From IMG/VR virus record IMGVR_UViG_3300017991_000084, positions 1 to 26,829 of that record: 26,829 nt of DNA; one strand, given 5' to 3'. The stretch is from a virus. Positions 1 to 8,850 of the stretch are shown here, piece by piece (the first letter of the stretch is position 1; each line of letters begins with the position of its first letter). The notes beneath the pieces were generated by a model, which searched no databases, was not told the DNA's origin, and saw only the letters and a program-made list of their open reading frames with translations. The translations under genes and the position numbers were made by a program.

Positions 1-717
1 ACCAGAAGTCGCACCCGAAACCGTGATGCTGTACACACCAGCCGCAGTGATCGTACCACTGACAGTGTAAGGAGACACGCTCGCAAACACACCAGCCGCA
101 CTACACGTACCGATTGTGGTGTATGTGGTTCCGACCTTCATCTCGACAACACAGTTCTCCAGATTGATCAGACCAGGATTGTAGTCTGTGGTTCCTGAGT
201 AGGTCCCGTCGCCGGTTCCCAGACTCTCACGCTCAACGCTCGCTCTCGCGTAACGTCTTCCAGACTTACTCTCCTCATGACCAGTGGTACTTGACAGCAT
301 GGTATCACCGGCAGTGATCTCACCCTTGGTGCTACCGTACTTCACGTCAAGATAGAACACCGCACCGATTCTACGGTCCAGCGCCTGGACAACCGCCACC
401 TTGTTCATAACCAACGTAGGAATCAAAGCCGCGATCACAGGAAGCTGAACACCCAAGAAGCTGATGTTGTCTTCCGTAGTCGTCTCAAACAGATTCCGTC
501 CCTTGGCCGCTGACTCAGAGATGCAGTTGTACAAACACTGAGCAACGTTTCTCTTCTCATGCATCGTAATAGGACGACCCTGAGTCTGCTCCACATACTT
601 TGCAACGCTATTGACATAGGGCTTGATCTGAGGGAGATTCATCAGACGATTACGTCTGTTCTCCATCAGCGTAGCTTCCTCTGCCACCAATTCCGCATAA
701 CCTTCCTTCAGCTTCAT
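1..717 (-). CDS. Major capsid protein, T4 gp23-like (3' end missing)
   Basis: This gene encodes the N-terminal 239 residues of the shell-forming capsid protein and runs off the left edge. The ATG at 717 follows AAGGAG with 7 bases of spacing. The stretch at residues 84-95 (DNISFLGVQLPV), followed by a VQALDRRIGAVFYLDVKYGS block at about 109-128, is the hallmark N-arm and core of gp23-type capsid proteins of T4-like and jumbo phages. Residues 66-69 read ISES, close to where T4 gp23 is cut (after Glu65) by its prohead protease, so processing there is plausible but inferred. The visible C-terminal part is rich in Gly, Ser and Thr and may be an insertion domain. It lies 14 bp downstream of the protease-scaffold gene, which fits a head-assembly operon. 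Confidence 0.9.
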   Translation of the reverse strand, partial: MKLKEGYAELVAEEATLMENRRNRLMNLPQIKPYVNSVAKYVEQTQGRPITMHEKRNVAQCLYNCISESAAKGRNLFETTTEDNISFLGVQLPVIAALIPTLVMNKVAVVQALDRRIGAVFYLDVKYGSTKGEITAGDTMLSSTTGHEESKSGRRYARASVERESLGTGDGTYSGTTDYNPGLINLENCVVEMKVGTTYTTIGTCSAAGVFASVSPYTVSGTITAAGVYSITVSGATSG

Positions 718-731
718 ACCTTCACTCCTTC

Positions 732-2567
732 TTAAGAGGTAAATCCGAATCCTTCGAAGATCTCACCGACCTCCTCATCGACACGTCGTTGTTCTGAATC
801 AACCTCAGGATCGACCTTCCGTACAGCAATTTCCGTGATCCGATCAGAGTGAATTGCACTCCGTCTCTTGGCCTTGGTAAGCCGCTCAATCAGCTCATCA
901 ACGTCCAGAAGTGTGCTGCATTCTCCGAGTAGTGCTCGGACATTCTCGTGAACCTTCAGTCTCGACTCTCGCAAACGCTGGTCGAAATACTCACCCAAAA
1001 CAGCCATCCTTCCTTCAAAGAATGACTCATTGCATCTGTCTTCTATGTCAGCCTTGTGATCCTCATCCAAACTATTGACACGTTCCTCAATAGCTTGAGA
1101 CTTGGTCTTGGCTTCCTCCAGCTGGGCCGCAGCCTCACTGGCATCTTTCGCTTTGGTTTCCAGAACTGACCGCAATCCAGCCACTTCCGTTCGCAAGGTC
1201 TCATTACGCTTCAAGAGCCGCGAACGAACTCTCTTGTGACTTTCATTGGCTTCTTTGACATGCTGCAAAGTGTGCAACGCTTCAAGCGCCTTATCGCGTT
1301 CAGCACGAACGCTGGCCTCCCGGATCTTCAACTCTGTCACCTCACGTACAGATTCCGCGACAGACGAAGCGGAGGCTTCACTATCATCTACGCTCTCCGT
1401 TGCACTTTGTTCGCTCTTTTCTTCAGAATCTGTCACATTTTCTGAAGTTTTCTTGGATTCCTCCATCTCCTCTTCATCCTCATCCTCGACCCCAATCTCG
1501 GAATCCACGTCCTCGGGCTCACCCATAGGCTCCTCATCCATGTCCCCAGGTGCCTCTGGCGCTCCCAGATCATCCTCAGGTTCCACAACAGGCTCACCCT
1601 CCAGCTCGCCGCCAAGCTCACCACCCAGCTCGCCACCCAGCTCGCCCTCAGGTTCAACGGCAGGCACACCCATACCTGTGTTCCCAGGCTCCTCAGGCAT
1701 TGCAGGAAGCTCAGGCTCCATAGCCACAGGAACCACGCTCACGATACCCTCAGGATCGATCCCAACAATCGTGTCCCCATGAACTTCCACATCCGACGTT
1801 GCTCCATCTTTTTCTACAGAAAGAGAAACGTTCGTCTCATCAATACTCTTCACCGTCGCCGTATGATCGCCGTAGTGCAACGTGTCGCCTTCCTTCAGAC
1901 GCTCATCCTTGAACAAATCTGCCAAAGTGATATCTGATTCCTCAACACTCACCGACTCCAAAATGGCCTCGGCCAACTTCTTGTCACCTTCCTTCAACTT
2001 GTCCATCTCACGCTCCACTGTTTCCTTAACATTGCGACGAACGTTCATCGGTGCCACATTGAACGTACTTGGATCAGCCGTGAAGTCAGTTGTCTTGTAC
2101 TGATATGCTTCCGGCACGACACGATGAAACTTCCCACGATCATCCTCAGCCTCTTCCAGGTCACCCTCAGCGCGCGTACTCATGCCCACCTGCGAATCCG
2201 CACGCAACAGACAATCCACGATACGGCCCATTGGAGTGTCCAGAACATCCACCGTCTGGTAGACCTTTCCGTCATTCTCATCAATCCACATCTCATGGAT
2301 GATATGACTGGTCTCCCTCAGATCTGATTGAGTTTCTGCTGGGTGCTCTGCGTGACCATAGAGATTCCGGTTCGACAACTTCTCCTGAAGTTCCTCATTC
2401 CCCAGAACACGCTCCCAAACGGCCTTCTCATAGATCCTTCGGTTCGCATTCATCTCATCGATATTGCAGATGGGATATGTAACACGACACAACACTGTCT
2501 CAGGAAGCTTGCTACGATCCGACTCTACGATCTGCACTTTCCCATGTACTCTCTCAGTCAGCAACAT
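732..2567 (-). CDS. Prohead protease fused to acidic coiled-coil scaffold
   Basis: A 611-residue protein. Residues 1 to about 175 look like a T4 gp21-type (S77/S80) prohead protease: a YGHAEHP motif at 70-76 supplies the likely catalytic His and GMSTRAEG at 128-135 the likely catalytic Ser130. Residues 210-300 are a linker with a small beta-rich segment. Residues 290-395 are Pro/Gly/Glu-rich and contain tandem GELG units. Residues about 400-600 are charged coiled coil, as in scaffold (core) proteins. T4 encodes the protease and the major scaffold separately, so this is a natural fusion. ILES at 202-205, between the two parts, resembles a T4-type cleavage site. The start follows GGAGGAG. It sits between the capsid gene and the 1412-residue gene. 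The protease assignment is firm; the scaffold role is inferred. Confidence 0.85.
   Translation of the reverse strand: MLLTERVHGKVQIVESDRSKLPETVLCRVTYPICNIDEMNANRRIYEKAVWERVLGNEELQEKLSNRNLYGHAEHPAETQSDLRETSHIIHEMWIDENDGKVYQTVDVLDTPMGRIVDCLLRADSQVGMSTRAEGDLEEAEDDRGKFHRVVPEAYQYKTTDFTADPSTFNVAPMNVRRNVKETVEREMDKLKEGDKKLAEAILESVSVEESDITLADLFKDERLKEGDTLHYGDHTATVKSIDETNVSLSVEKDGATSDVEVHGDTIVGIDPEGIVSVVPVAMEPELPAMPEEPGNTGMGVPAVEPEGELGGELGGELGGELEGEPVVEPEDDLGAPEAPGDMDEEPMGEPEDVDSEIGVEDEDEEEMEESKKTSENVTDSEEKSEQSATESVDDSEASASSVAESVREVTELKIREASVRAERDKALEALHTLQHVKEANESHKRVRSRLLKRNETLRTEVAGLRSVLETKAKDASEAAAQLEEAKTKSQAIEERVNSLDEDHKADIEDRCNESFFEGRMAVLGEYFDQRLRESRLKVHENVRALLGECSTLLDVDELIERLTKAKRRSAIHSDRITEIAVRKVDPEVDSEQRRVDEEVGEIFEGFGFTS
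1601..1648 (-). repeat. Four tandem 12-bp units encoding GELG-type repeats
   Basis: Four consecutive 12-bp units on the plus strand, variants of CCAGCTCGCCAC, encode the repeated Gly-Glu-Leu-Gly linker in the protease-scaffold fusion. The repeats are in frame and imperfect (CAAGCTCACCAC is one variant). This suggests expansion by slippage in a flexible acidic linker rather than a regulatory element. Confidence 0.8.
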
Positions 2568-2594
2568 ATTCCTTCTCCTCCTATTGATCGTGAC

Positions 2595-5500
2595 TTACAC
2601 TGGATAGATCTGGCACAGGTCAAAGCTATACCATTCCTGATCCACTTCAGCCTCATTTCCTGTAACCTCCACTGCGTGCTCCGTGACCTTGGCCACCTTG
2701 ACACACTCATAAATGACCCGCATGTTCTTATTCGACATGATTGTCACTTCCGTTCCCTCCTTGATCTCATCGATAGTATCGACGCTCTCATTCAAGCCCA
2801 GAAGCTCACTCGCCAATGAAAACGCAGGATCAATCGATTCCGTCACTTCCTCAGTGACTTCCTCAAACTCCTCGATCTTCTTCTCCGCAACCTCAATTGA
2901 TGGATAAGCTTCCTTGACCGCACTCTTCACAGCCTCACGCAAGGATTCCAAAGTTCCCTTGTACCATGCAGGAGCTGATTCATACTGAGCAACACGCGCC
3001 AAAGCATTCCGTGCCTGATCCTCAGAATTGATTGGGAAGTGATCCTTATCATCACGCACATTCTCATGTGTGGACTGGAAAACACACTCTCCACGATTTC
3101 GAACCTTCGCATCTGGGTCCTTCTCCTCATCCACAGGCTCATCCTCCATCGGACAATCCTCTCCAGCCTCCTTGCGCTTTCCTTTTTTACCCTGATAAGA
3201 ACCTGTACCATCACGTTTCCCAGGCTCATCCTTGCCCTCTTCTACCGCATCTTCCGATTCCTCAACTTCCTCCTCTACCTCGTCCTTACACTTTTCATCT
3301 GCTACTTCCTCTTCCACAGGCTCTTCAGCCTCTTCAACCTCAGCCCCTTCGACCGACTCCTCTGCCTCCATCACCACGTCAGCCGCAGCCATGAATCGAC
3401 TTGAATCAAATCGTGGATTATCTTCCTTGAACATCGCAGCCATCATCTTCGCCAAAGTAGAAGCGGCAGCACGATCCTCCATACCCTTCATCATCTCTGC
3501 GAACTTGATGTAGTACTTCCGTGACAGGGCCTCATCCACCTCGGTAGACTCCGTCGCCACATGTGTAACCTGCTCTCCCCCAGGCTTCTCAGCCAATTCC
3601 ACAGCCACCATATGCTGCTTAGATTTCGGAGGCTTAAATGCAGCTATTGCCTGCTTCTTTGCACCATACAATGAAGTATCATAGATATCCATCTTCTTAC
3701 CATTGTAAAAAGCGACATACCCATTCTTACCCTCATTATCCCCCTCAGACTCCTCGACCTCTTCCGACTCAGCAATCTTCTTCACGGCAGTCACTTTGTC
3801 AACGCCCTTACGCTTGAGCATCATCCTCTCCGCATCATTATCATCCAAAGCCTCAACGCGCATCTCGGCCTCTTCCCCATCATCCTTCAGGTACTTCACC
3901 AAATACACGTGCTTGAATTCACCCTGCTCCTCAACCTTCGATTCTTTCGTATCCATCTCATCCTCCCTACCAAGTGAAATCTCATGATAGTTTCCATGGT
4001 CTGAGACCACCCATACGGGAGGCCAGAACTTATTATCTTCCATCCACTCACGTGCAGCTTGACGCGCCTCGTCCTCGTCATTGAAAGTTCCAATCACCTT
4101 TCCTCCAGCCTTCACCTGAGTCTGACCACCCAAAGATCCTGCTGGTGACAAGAAGATATCATACTCTTCAGGCTCATCCTGATGTTCCTCTTCGCCCTCT
4201 TCTGACCCCTCACCACCAAACTGTGCCTCCAATTCCTTATACATCATCTCTGCCATCTCACCATCATCCGCAACAGACGAATGGCTTGCGCCAGGAGAAT
4301 ACTCAGACGTACTCAAAACCGAATACAGATTACTGTTCTGCCCACTGTGATAGTCACTGGCATACCAGTACATGGCCGCTTCCATGTCAAACTCAGACCC
4401 TTCCTCATCCATCAACGGCTTCAATGCATCCAGCATCTCTTCACGAGTAGGATCTTCGAACTCTGCACTCTCTGACACCTTGGTTCCACTTGAAGCCTCA
4501 GCCAATGCCTCAAACTCCTCCTGTCCCAAGTTCGCCAGTGCATCCTTTGCCAACTCTTCAACGCCAGATTCCGTCAAAGCTCCGTCCTCATGGAACAGCT
4601 CAGCAAACCCTGAATCGAAACTGAACTCTCGCCCGTTCACACTAATGACCGTAGCCTCAGCTCCCTCATCCACCAACTGAACATCGAAGTCATGGCCATC
4701 AAATTCAACTCTCTTTTCAGTCAACTTCGACTCCATAGGACGCATCAGTTCTTTCTTCTTCTTGGGACTCTCCATCTCCTCATCTCCTTCATCGTCCAAC
4801 TCTTCCTCAAAGTCACCCTCCCCCTCAGGTGCCTCCACATCCTCCTCAGCAAATTCATCCTCAGCACCAAGATCGTCCGCAGGAAGATCATCACCAGCCA
4901 GCTCTTCCTCCTCATCCTCCATATCATTGACGATCTCTTGCTCAGCTGCTGGAATGATATACTTTACGATGACCTGACGGTCAATCTCAGAGATACCAAC
5001 ATCACTATCGCGGAAAACAGTGTTCAAGAACAGACTCATATCTGTAGGCTCGATCCCATTCTCTTCAGCTGAGAACAACTGGTTCTCTTCCTGGTCCACA
5101 ATCTTCATGTCAATGATCTCACCCTGATCATTCTTCTCTGGGACCATGTAGAAATGTGTGTCCTCGGACTTGCCCACATACTCCTTGTCCTCTGGGACAG
5201 GAATCTCAGCCTCGTCCTCCATGAAATCTTCCTCAGGCATCTCTTCCTCAGGAGCAAGCTCCTCATCCTCATCTTCCACGAAATCTTCCTCGGCCCCAAC
5301 TTCAGCCTCAGGTTCCTCCTCGAAGTCCTCTTCTTGCTCATTCAACATGTGTGCCGCTAGAAGATGTTCATACGATTCACAAATGATGTCCTCATCCTGC
5401 CTCATGGCTCGCACCCAACCTTGTCTGTAATACGAAATGTAATCTGTGCTCTCACCAAGAGCATCATCCAAGATCTCATCCCAATCAATGGAACAAGGAT

Positions 5501-6833
5501 CTTCACGCTTATCACTCCCACATCCGACCTTACATGTGTCACACTTCCCAGTGTAGCAACAGAACTTGCCCTTCTCTTCTGGGGACAGCTCTGACTTGAT
5601 TCTCTTGAACAGCTCCTTATGTGCAGGAGTCCCATGCTTCATGTCCATAGCCTTGTCCTGCATCTCCTTTGGAAGACGATTAACACGACCATGGAATGGA
5701 GTCACAATGTCCACTTCCGGAACCTTCGCAAAACGAATAGCTTCCTCAGGATTGAAAGCAACTGTCCGAATCCGCACATTCTTCTTTTTCTTCTTCAATG
5801 CCACAGCATCTTCCAATGACAACGAATTGCTGTGAATGCCGTAATCCTTCTCCAGATTATCCACGCTCAGATTTGTAACACCAGTCCGATCAGCCCACTT
5901 CTTGACAAACTCTGGATCTTTTGAAATGGCCTTGATCTGTAGACCGATCTCGTCCGCATCCTTGAACAGAGCCCCCAATGACTCATCATCCTCTGGATTG
6001 TAATCCGAGAATGAGTACAAACGAACACCACCAGAAACATTGAACTTCTTGATGTTCTCCGGACTGAACAGCTTACGCTTTCTCTGAAGCGTCCCAGGCT
6101 TATACTCCACACGACCTGAAATCATGGACGGAGTCTGTGCGCCCATCGTAAATGGTGACTTCCCCTGCACAATAGGCTTAGTCTTCTTGTCCCTCTTATA
6201 TCCAGGCCCAGGCACATGCATCCACTTACGCGCATCAATGTTGTCCTTCACCTGCTGCAAAGACAACCCACCCTGCTTCATGATACGCTCAATCCACTTA
6301 AGTGCATTCTTACGGTTATCCTCCACGTAGCAGTATCCGCAAGGTTTCCCCCTCTTTCGATGTGGGCACTCCATATCGAAATCAATCGAGACCCCTGTCT
6401 TCCCATTGTTTCGAATAGGATCAGACGACAAGTTCGCAGATCTCAAGAAGTAGTTGTAGGCATCCTCAATCTCAGCATCCGTAGGATCATGTGGAGACTC
6501 AGCTTCCTTGTCCGGATCACTGTCATCCTTCACATCGACCTCATCCTTCTCTCCGGTATCCTGAGCAGCCGCATGCCTCTCTTCTTCGCTCTCCTCTTCC
6601 TCCTGAAGGACAGACTCACCCAATGCAGCGCGTACCTTGTCCTCTGGCAGCACATTATGAGTGGAATACATGCTCACAGCCTTGTCCCAATCTTCCACGC
6701 CATACTTCTTCATGAATGCTTGAATATCATTCTTCAACCATTCAGAATCCGTCTCATTCAGATGGAACTCGTGTGACTCTCGAATACTGTCCACCACCGA
6801 AAACAACCTATCAAAGTACGCTTGCCGATCCAT
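2595..6833 (-). CDS. 1412-residue acidic mosaic head protein with radical-SAM-like domain
   Basis: The ATG at 6833 follows AAGGAG. Residues 145-450 look like a radical-SAM-type barrel: Cys156-x8-Cys165-x2-Cys168 in a PCGYCYVE context, strand/helix blocks such as VRLYSFSDYNP and VRIRTVAFNP, then a second Cys cluster (425, 426, 431, 434, 438). Strongly acidic linkers (500-550, 637-690, 1157-1200) separate small modules at about 555-640, 890-955, 970-1020, 1035-1095, 1105-1155, 1245-1315 (DUF6582-like) and 1355-1412. Several resemble short domains I recall from phage head proteins. LGES or LxES motifs at 71-74, 459-462, 753-756 and 1347-1350 could be prohead-protease sites. Position between the head genes and small structural genes suggests a capsid-internal protein or polyprotein. 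Enzymatic activity is unproven. Confidence 0.75.
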   Translation of the reverse strand: MDRQAYFDRLFSVVDSIRESHEFHLNETDSEWLKNDIQAFMKKYGVEDWDKAVSMYSTHNVLPEDKVRAALGESVLQEEEESEEERHAAAQDTGEKDEVDVKDDSDPDKEAESPHDPTDAEIEDAYNYFLRSANLSSDPIRNNGKTGVSIDFDMECPHRKRGKPCGYCYVEDNRKNALKWIERIMKQGGLSLQQVKDNIDARKWMHVPGPGYKRDKKTKPIVQGKSPFTMGAQTPSMISGRVEYKPGTLQRKRKLFSPENIKKFNVSGGVRLYSFSDYNPEDDESLGALFKDADEIGLQIKAISKDPEFVKKWADRTGVTNLSVDNLEKDYGIHSNSLSLEDAVALKKKKKNVRIRTVAFNPEEAIRFAKVPEVDIVTPFHGRVNRLPKEMQDKAMDMKHGTPAHKELFKRIKSELSPEEKGKFCCYTGKCDTCKVGCGSDKREDPCSIDWDEILDDALGESTDYISYYRQGWVRAMRQDEDIICESYEHLLAAHMLNEQEEDFEEEPEAEVGAEEDFVEDEDEELAPEEEMPEEDFMEDEAEIPVPEDKEYVGKSEDTHFYMVPEKNDQGEIIDMKIVDQEENQLFSAEENGIEPTDMSLFLNTVFRDSDVGISEIDRQVIVKYIIPAAEQEIVNDMEDEEEELAGDDLPADDLGAEDEFAEEDVEAPEGEGDFEEELDDEGDEEMESPKKKKELMRPMESKLTEKRVEFDGHDFDVQLVDEGAEATVISVNGREFSFDSGFAELFHEDGALTESGVEELAKDALANLGQEEFEALAEASSGTKVSESAEFEDPTREEMLDALKPLMDEEGSEFDMEAAMYWYASDYHSGQNSNLYSVLSTSEYSPGASHSSVADDGEMAEMMYKELEAQFGGEGSEEGEEEHQDEPEEYDIFLSPAGSLGGQTQVKAGGKVIGTFNDEDEARQAAREWMEDNKFWPPVWVVSDHGNYHEISLGREDEMDTKESKVEEQGEFKHVYLVKYLKDDGEEAEMRVEALDDNDAERMMLKRKGVDKVTAVKKIAESEEVEESEGDNEGKNGYVAFYNGKKMDIYDTSLYGAKKQAIAAFKPPKSKQHMVAVELAEKPGGEQVTHVATESTEVDEALSRKYYIKFAEMMKGMEDRAAASTLAKMMAAMFKEDNPRFDSSRFMAAADVVMEAEESVEGAEVEEAEEPVEEEVADEKCKDEVEEEVEESEDAVEEGKDEPGKRDGTGSYQGKKGKRKEAGEDCPMEDEPVDEEKDPDAKVRNRGECVFQSTHENVRDDKDHFPINSEDQARNALARVAQYESAPAWYKGTLESLREAVKSAVKEAYPSIEVAEKKIEEFEEVTEEVTESIDPAFSLASELLGLNESVDTIDEIKEGTEVTIMSNKNMRVIYECVKVAKVTEHAVEVTGNEAEVDQEWYSFDLCQIYPV

Positions 6834-6842
6834 CGAATCTCC

Positions 6843-7190
6843 TTAGAATCCAAAGATTGATCCCTGCTTCAAGGTGTATGTGTTCTCCACATCGTCCGTA
6901 TTTGCCGCCACACTGCCAGCCTTCCTGTAGACCACAACATCATACACACCCTGAGGTAAGTCTGCCGGAACCACCACTGGAAACTGCCCTGTAGTCCCAT
7001 CCTCAACTAGATCCACTGCTGTGTCAACCCATGTAGGACTGTTCTTCAATGCCTTTGCCACGTCATCCCAAATAGAGCTGTCGCCCTTAAAGACGAACCG
7101 AACATAGTAGCTGTTCCCGGTGTGGCCCAACGCATCATAAAAGATACGTTCCATCCATGATCCACTGATTTGATTTCCACCCAAAGCCAT
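6843..7190 (-). CDS. Hypothetical, probably structural
   Basis: A 115-residue protein whose ATG follows GGAGG with 7 bases of spacing. The sequence suggests a mostly beta fold (alternating segments such as SYYVRFVFKG and GVYDVVVYRKAG), no signal peptide and no membrane segment. I do not recognise the family. It ends 9 bp before the 1412-residue gene and sits inside the head module, so a small virion or head-assembly role is the likeliest reading. That is inference from position and fold character only. Confidence 0.65.
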   Translation of the reverse strand: MALGGNQISGSWMERIFYDALGHTGNSYYVRFVFKGDSSIWDDVAKALKNSPTWVDTAVDLVEDGTTGQFPVVVPADLPQGVYDVVVYRKAGSVAANTDDVENTYTLKQGSIFGF

Positions 7191-7193
7191 GTC

Positions 7194-7433
7194 TTATCCT
7201 CCAAATCCACGCTGCATCAGGAACAGCATAAGTCCAACCACAAACGATGAAATCCCGCCCAGCGCCGCTGAAGCACAGATGATAGTCACCACCCAGTGGT
7301 GATGCAAGTGATTCGAAAACTGCTTCATCATCTGCCTCATGGTCAGGTGCATGTACACCCGCCACTCGCCGTCCGTCATTGATTTCACATCTACTGTTTC
7401 ACTGTCTTCCGGCAACACCAGTTCACTCTTCAT
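7194..7433 (-). CDS. Small membrane protein, holin-like topology
   Basis: The start at 7433 is chosen over an in-frame codon at 7451 because GGAGG lies 5 bases upstream and the gene then overlaps the end of its upstream neighbour by only 11 bp. The 79-residue product has an acidic N-terminus, a His-rich patch (HLHHH) at about residues 43-47 and one long hydrophobic segment at about 48-74 (VVTIICASAALGGISSFVVG) ending in a short basic tail. This fits a single-pass or hairpin membrane protein. A holin or other lysis or virion membrane role is possible, but nothing diagnostic is visible. Confidence 0.65.
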   Translation of the reverse strand: MKSELVLPEDSETVDVKSMTDGEWRVYMHLTMRQMMKQFSNHLHHHWVVTIICASAALGGISSFVVGLMLFLMQRGFGG

Positions 7434-7674
7434 TGATTCCTCCTGACCCATCTATCATATGCTGTAGCTGATCTCGCTCGCGCCGTGTAGCTTCCAGGTC
7501 AAACTGCTGATACCGCATCAGGACTCGCATCAGCCGCATCAAGTCCAACAAAGCATCCATGTCATCTGTCTCCTCCCCGACATCTTCCAACACATAACAA
7601 GTGTCCGGGATAGCCAAGCACTCTCCTCCGATGTTTATCGCACGTGCCAATTCTTGTCGCTCGGCCTTATTCAT
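7423..7674 (-). CDS. Hypothetical, helical
   Basis: The start MNKAERQE at 7674 has GAGGAG upstream and follows the stop of the previous gene by 4 bp; an upstream in-frame start at 7758 would lie wholly inside that gene and is rejected. The 83-residue product has a short Cys-containing N-terminal half (GGECLAIPDTCYVLEDVG) and a helical C-terminal half rich in Asp, Leu, Met and Arg that could form a coiled coil. I do not recognise the family. It is part of the translationally coupled series 8357 to 6843. Confidence 0.6.
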   Translation of the reverse strand: MNKAERQELARAINIGGECLAIPDTCYVLEDVGEETDDMDALLDLMRLMRVLMRYQQFDLEATRRERDQLQHMIDGSGGINEE

Positions 7675-7678
7675 GTCA

Positions 7679-8062
7679 CTACTCCTCATTCGGATCGCCA
7701 CGAGAGGCTTTCCAATTTTCGTAGTCACTAATGTCCATGCCAAGTGCATCTTCCTCATCGAAGTTGTGCCACGGCTCGACTTTCCTCAATGCTTCCAGTG
7801 CGTTCCAAATCACATCATCACCCATGACATGCTCCGGATCTTTCAGCCACCCTTCCAACGCCTCTGGCTTGTTCTCACGGACCCAGTCATAGACACTTTG
7901 TGCTGCGTCTCCACTGCGCACATCTGATGCGAAGTAGTATTGATCACTCAAATTGTTTGCTAGGTTTTCCAGGTCTTGAGCTATCGCATCATACACTGCA
8001 TCGTTGTAGCCGTCCACATCCTCTTCTACTTCCCTAAGGAGTCTGTTGTAGTCACTGTCCAT
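7679..8062 (-). CDS. Hypothetical acidic protein with shared YxRLL N-terminus
   Basis: The start at 8062 is preferred because GAGGG lies just upstream and it avoids overlap beyond the stop of the previous gene (8070). The 127-residue product is acidic and helical. Its N-terminus, YNRLLREVEED at residues 5-15, closely matches YDRLLAQVQED of the 252-residue protein at 10382 and loosely matches YFDRLFSVVDS of the 1412-residue protein. That may be a common targeting peptide. The rest (for example SVYDWVRENKPEALEGWLKD) matches no family I recognise. Confidence 0.65.
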   Translation of the reverse strand: MDSDYNRLLREVEEDVDGYNDAVYDAIAQDLENLANNLSDQYYFASDVRSGDAAQSVYDWVRENKPEALEGWLKDPEHVMGDDVIWNALEALRKVEPWHNFDEEDALGMDISDYENWKASRGDPNEE

Positions 8063-8069
8063 GTGTCCC

Positions 8070-8357
8070 TCACCCATTCAAAAGATTACCTCTATGAGGT
8101 TGTGCGCGTTCTCTACACACAAAGAAATTTTGCGATAACTTTCGCTCACCATCCTCAGCAAAAAGACCAACCCATGTCCCTGACTGAGTGAAATCGACCT
8201 CAAACCGATACAGTCCATTTCCCACATCATCCAATGTCACTTCCGGAGCCCACTTTCCAGTGGGACTCAGCATCAATGCTGTCACCGTGACACCTTCTTG
8301 GAATGCTGTAGATCGATAGTAGATCTTGTGGCGACCTGGAGGGTATCTTTCAGCCAT
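8070..8357 (-). CDS. Small beta-sandwich virion-type protein
   Basis: A 95-residue protein with GGAGGG close to the ATG. The sequence predicts an all-beta fold: repeated strands with Gly turns (GNGLYRFEVDF, SGTWVGLFAEDG) resemble small Ig-like or carbohydrate-module-like domains. The upstream neighbour at 8835 has the same kind of fold, with YVGEFTPDTMGEWQAII in the matching place, so the two are probably related building blocks. Proteins of this type are common near the capsid genes of large phages. A structural role is inferred. Confidence 0.6.
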   Translation of the reverse strand: MAERYPPGRHKIYYRSTAFQEGVTVTALMLSPTGKWAPEVTLDDVGNGLYRFEVDFTQSGTWVGLFAEDGERKLSQNFFVCRERAQPHRGNLLNG

Positions 8358-8379
8358 AAGCCCTCCAGCCTCTAACGCA

Positions 8380-8835
8380 TCAGCTTACCATAGGTGGCGT
8401 ATCAATTGACCCCACCGAGCCCTGAATCGAATCAATCTTACCCTCCATGGTATCCAATTGAGTATCCATACCACCGATCTGTGTGTCCAATCCATCCACA
8501 ACTGAATCGATGATGTCCACCTTGTCATCCACGTCCTCGACAGCCACACCCACTCCAGTGACATCATATGTGCCGACAGAGTATCTCTTAGTGACTTGTC
8601 CAGATCCATCATCCAAATGAATAATGGCCTGCCATTCGCCCATGGTATCAGGAGTGAATTCCCCCACATAGGTTCCAGAAGATCCTCTCTCCGTCAATGT
8701 GAAATCAGGAAAGTTTGAATCCTTAGACCCGTTAGGAAGGTAGATTTCGACTTCAACTGTCTCTCCAGATGCTTTGTTTGGTGCTTGATACAAAACCGTG
8801 ATCGGTTGATTTACTCTGTAGTCCCTCTTACCCAT
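8380..8835 (-). CDS. Ig-like structural protein with C-terminal helical stalk
   Basis: A 151-residue protein with tandem Shine-Dalgarno motifs (AGGAGAAGGAG) before the ATG. Residues 1-95 form a predicted Ig-like beta domain beginning YRVNQPITVLYQAP. Residues 100-150 carry a hydrophobic repeat (VDDKVDIIDSVVDG, LDTQIGGMDTQLDTM) typical of a trimeric coiled coil. The domain-plus-stalk layout suggests a surface decoration or fibre-like element. It lies directly upstream of a second small beta protein. I do not recognise a named family. Confidence 0.6.
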   Translation of the reverse strand: MGKRDYRVNQPITVLYQAPNKASGETVEVEIYLPNGSKDSNFPDFTLTERGSSGTYVGEFTPDTMGEWQAIIHLDDGSGQVTKRYSVGTYDVTGVGVAVEDVDDKVDIIDSVVDGLDTQIGGMDTQLDTMEGKIDSIQGSVGSIDTPPMVS

Positions 8836-8850
8836 CCTTATCTCCTTCTC

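Noticed and set aside
1601-1648. Tandem 12-bp repeats considered as a CRISPR-like or regulatory array.
   Set aside because: They are in frame, encode repeated GELG residues and have no spacers.
2927-3229. Minus-strand frames in other phases inside the 1412-residue gene, rich in Arg and Met.
   Set aside because: They are frame-shifted readings of the acidic linkers with no start signals.
3032-5835. Several plus-strand frames rich in Ser, Pro or Leu within the 1412-residue gene.
   Set aside because: They are antisense shadows caused by the Glu/Asp-rich coding strand.
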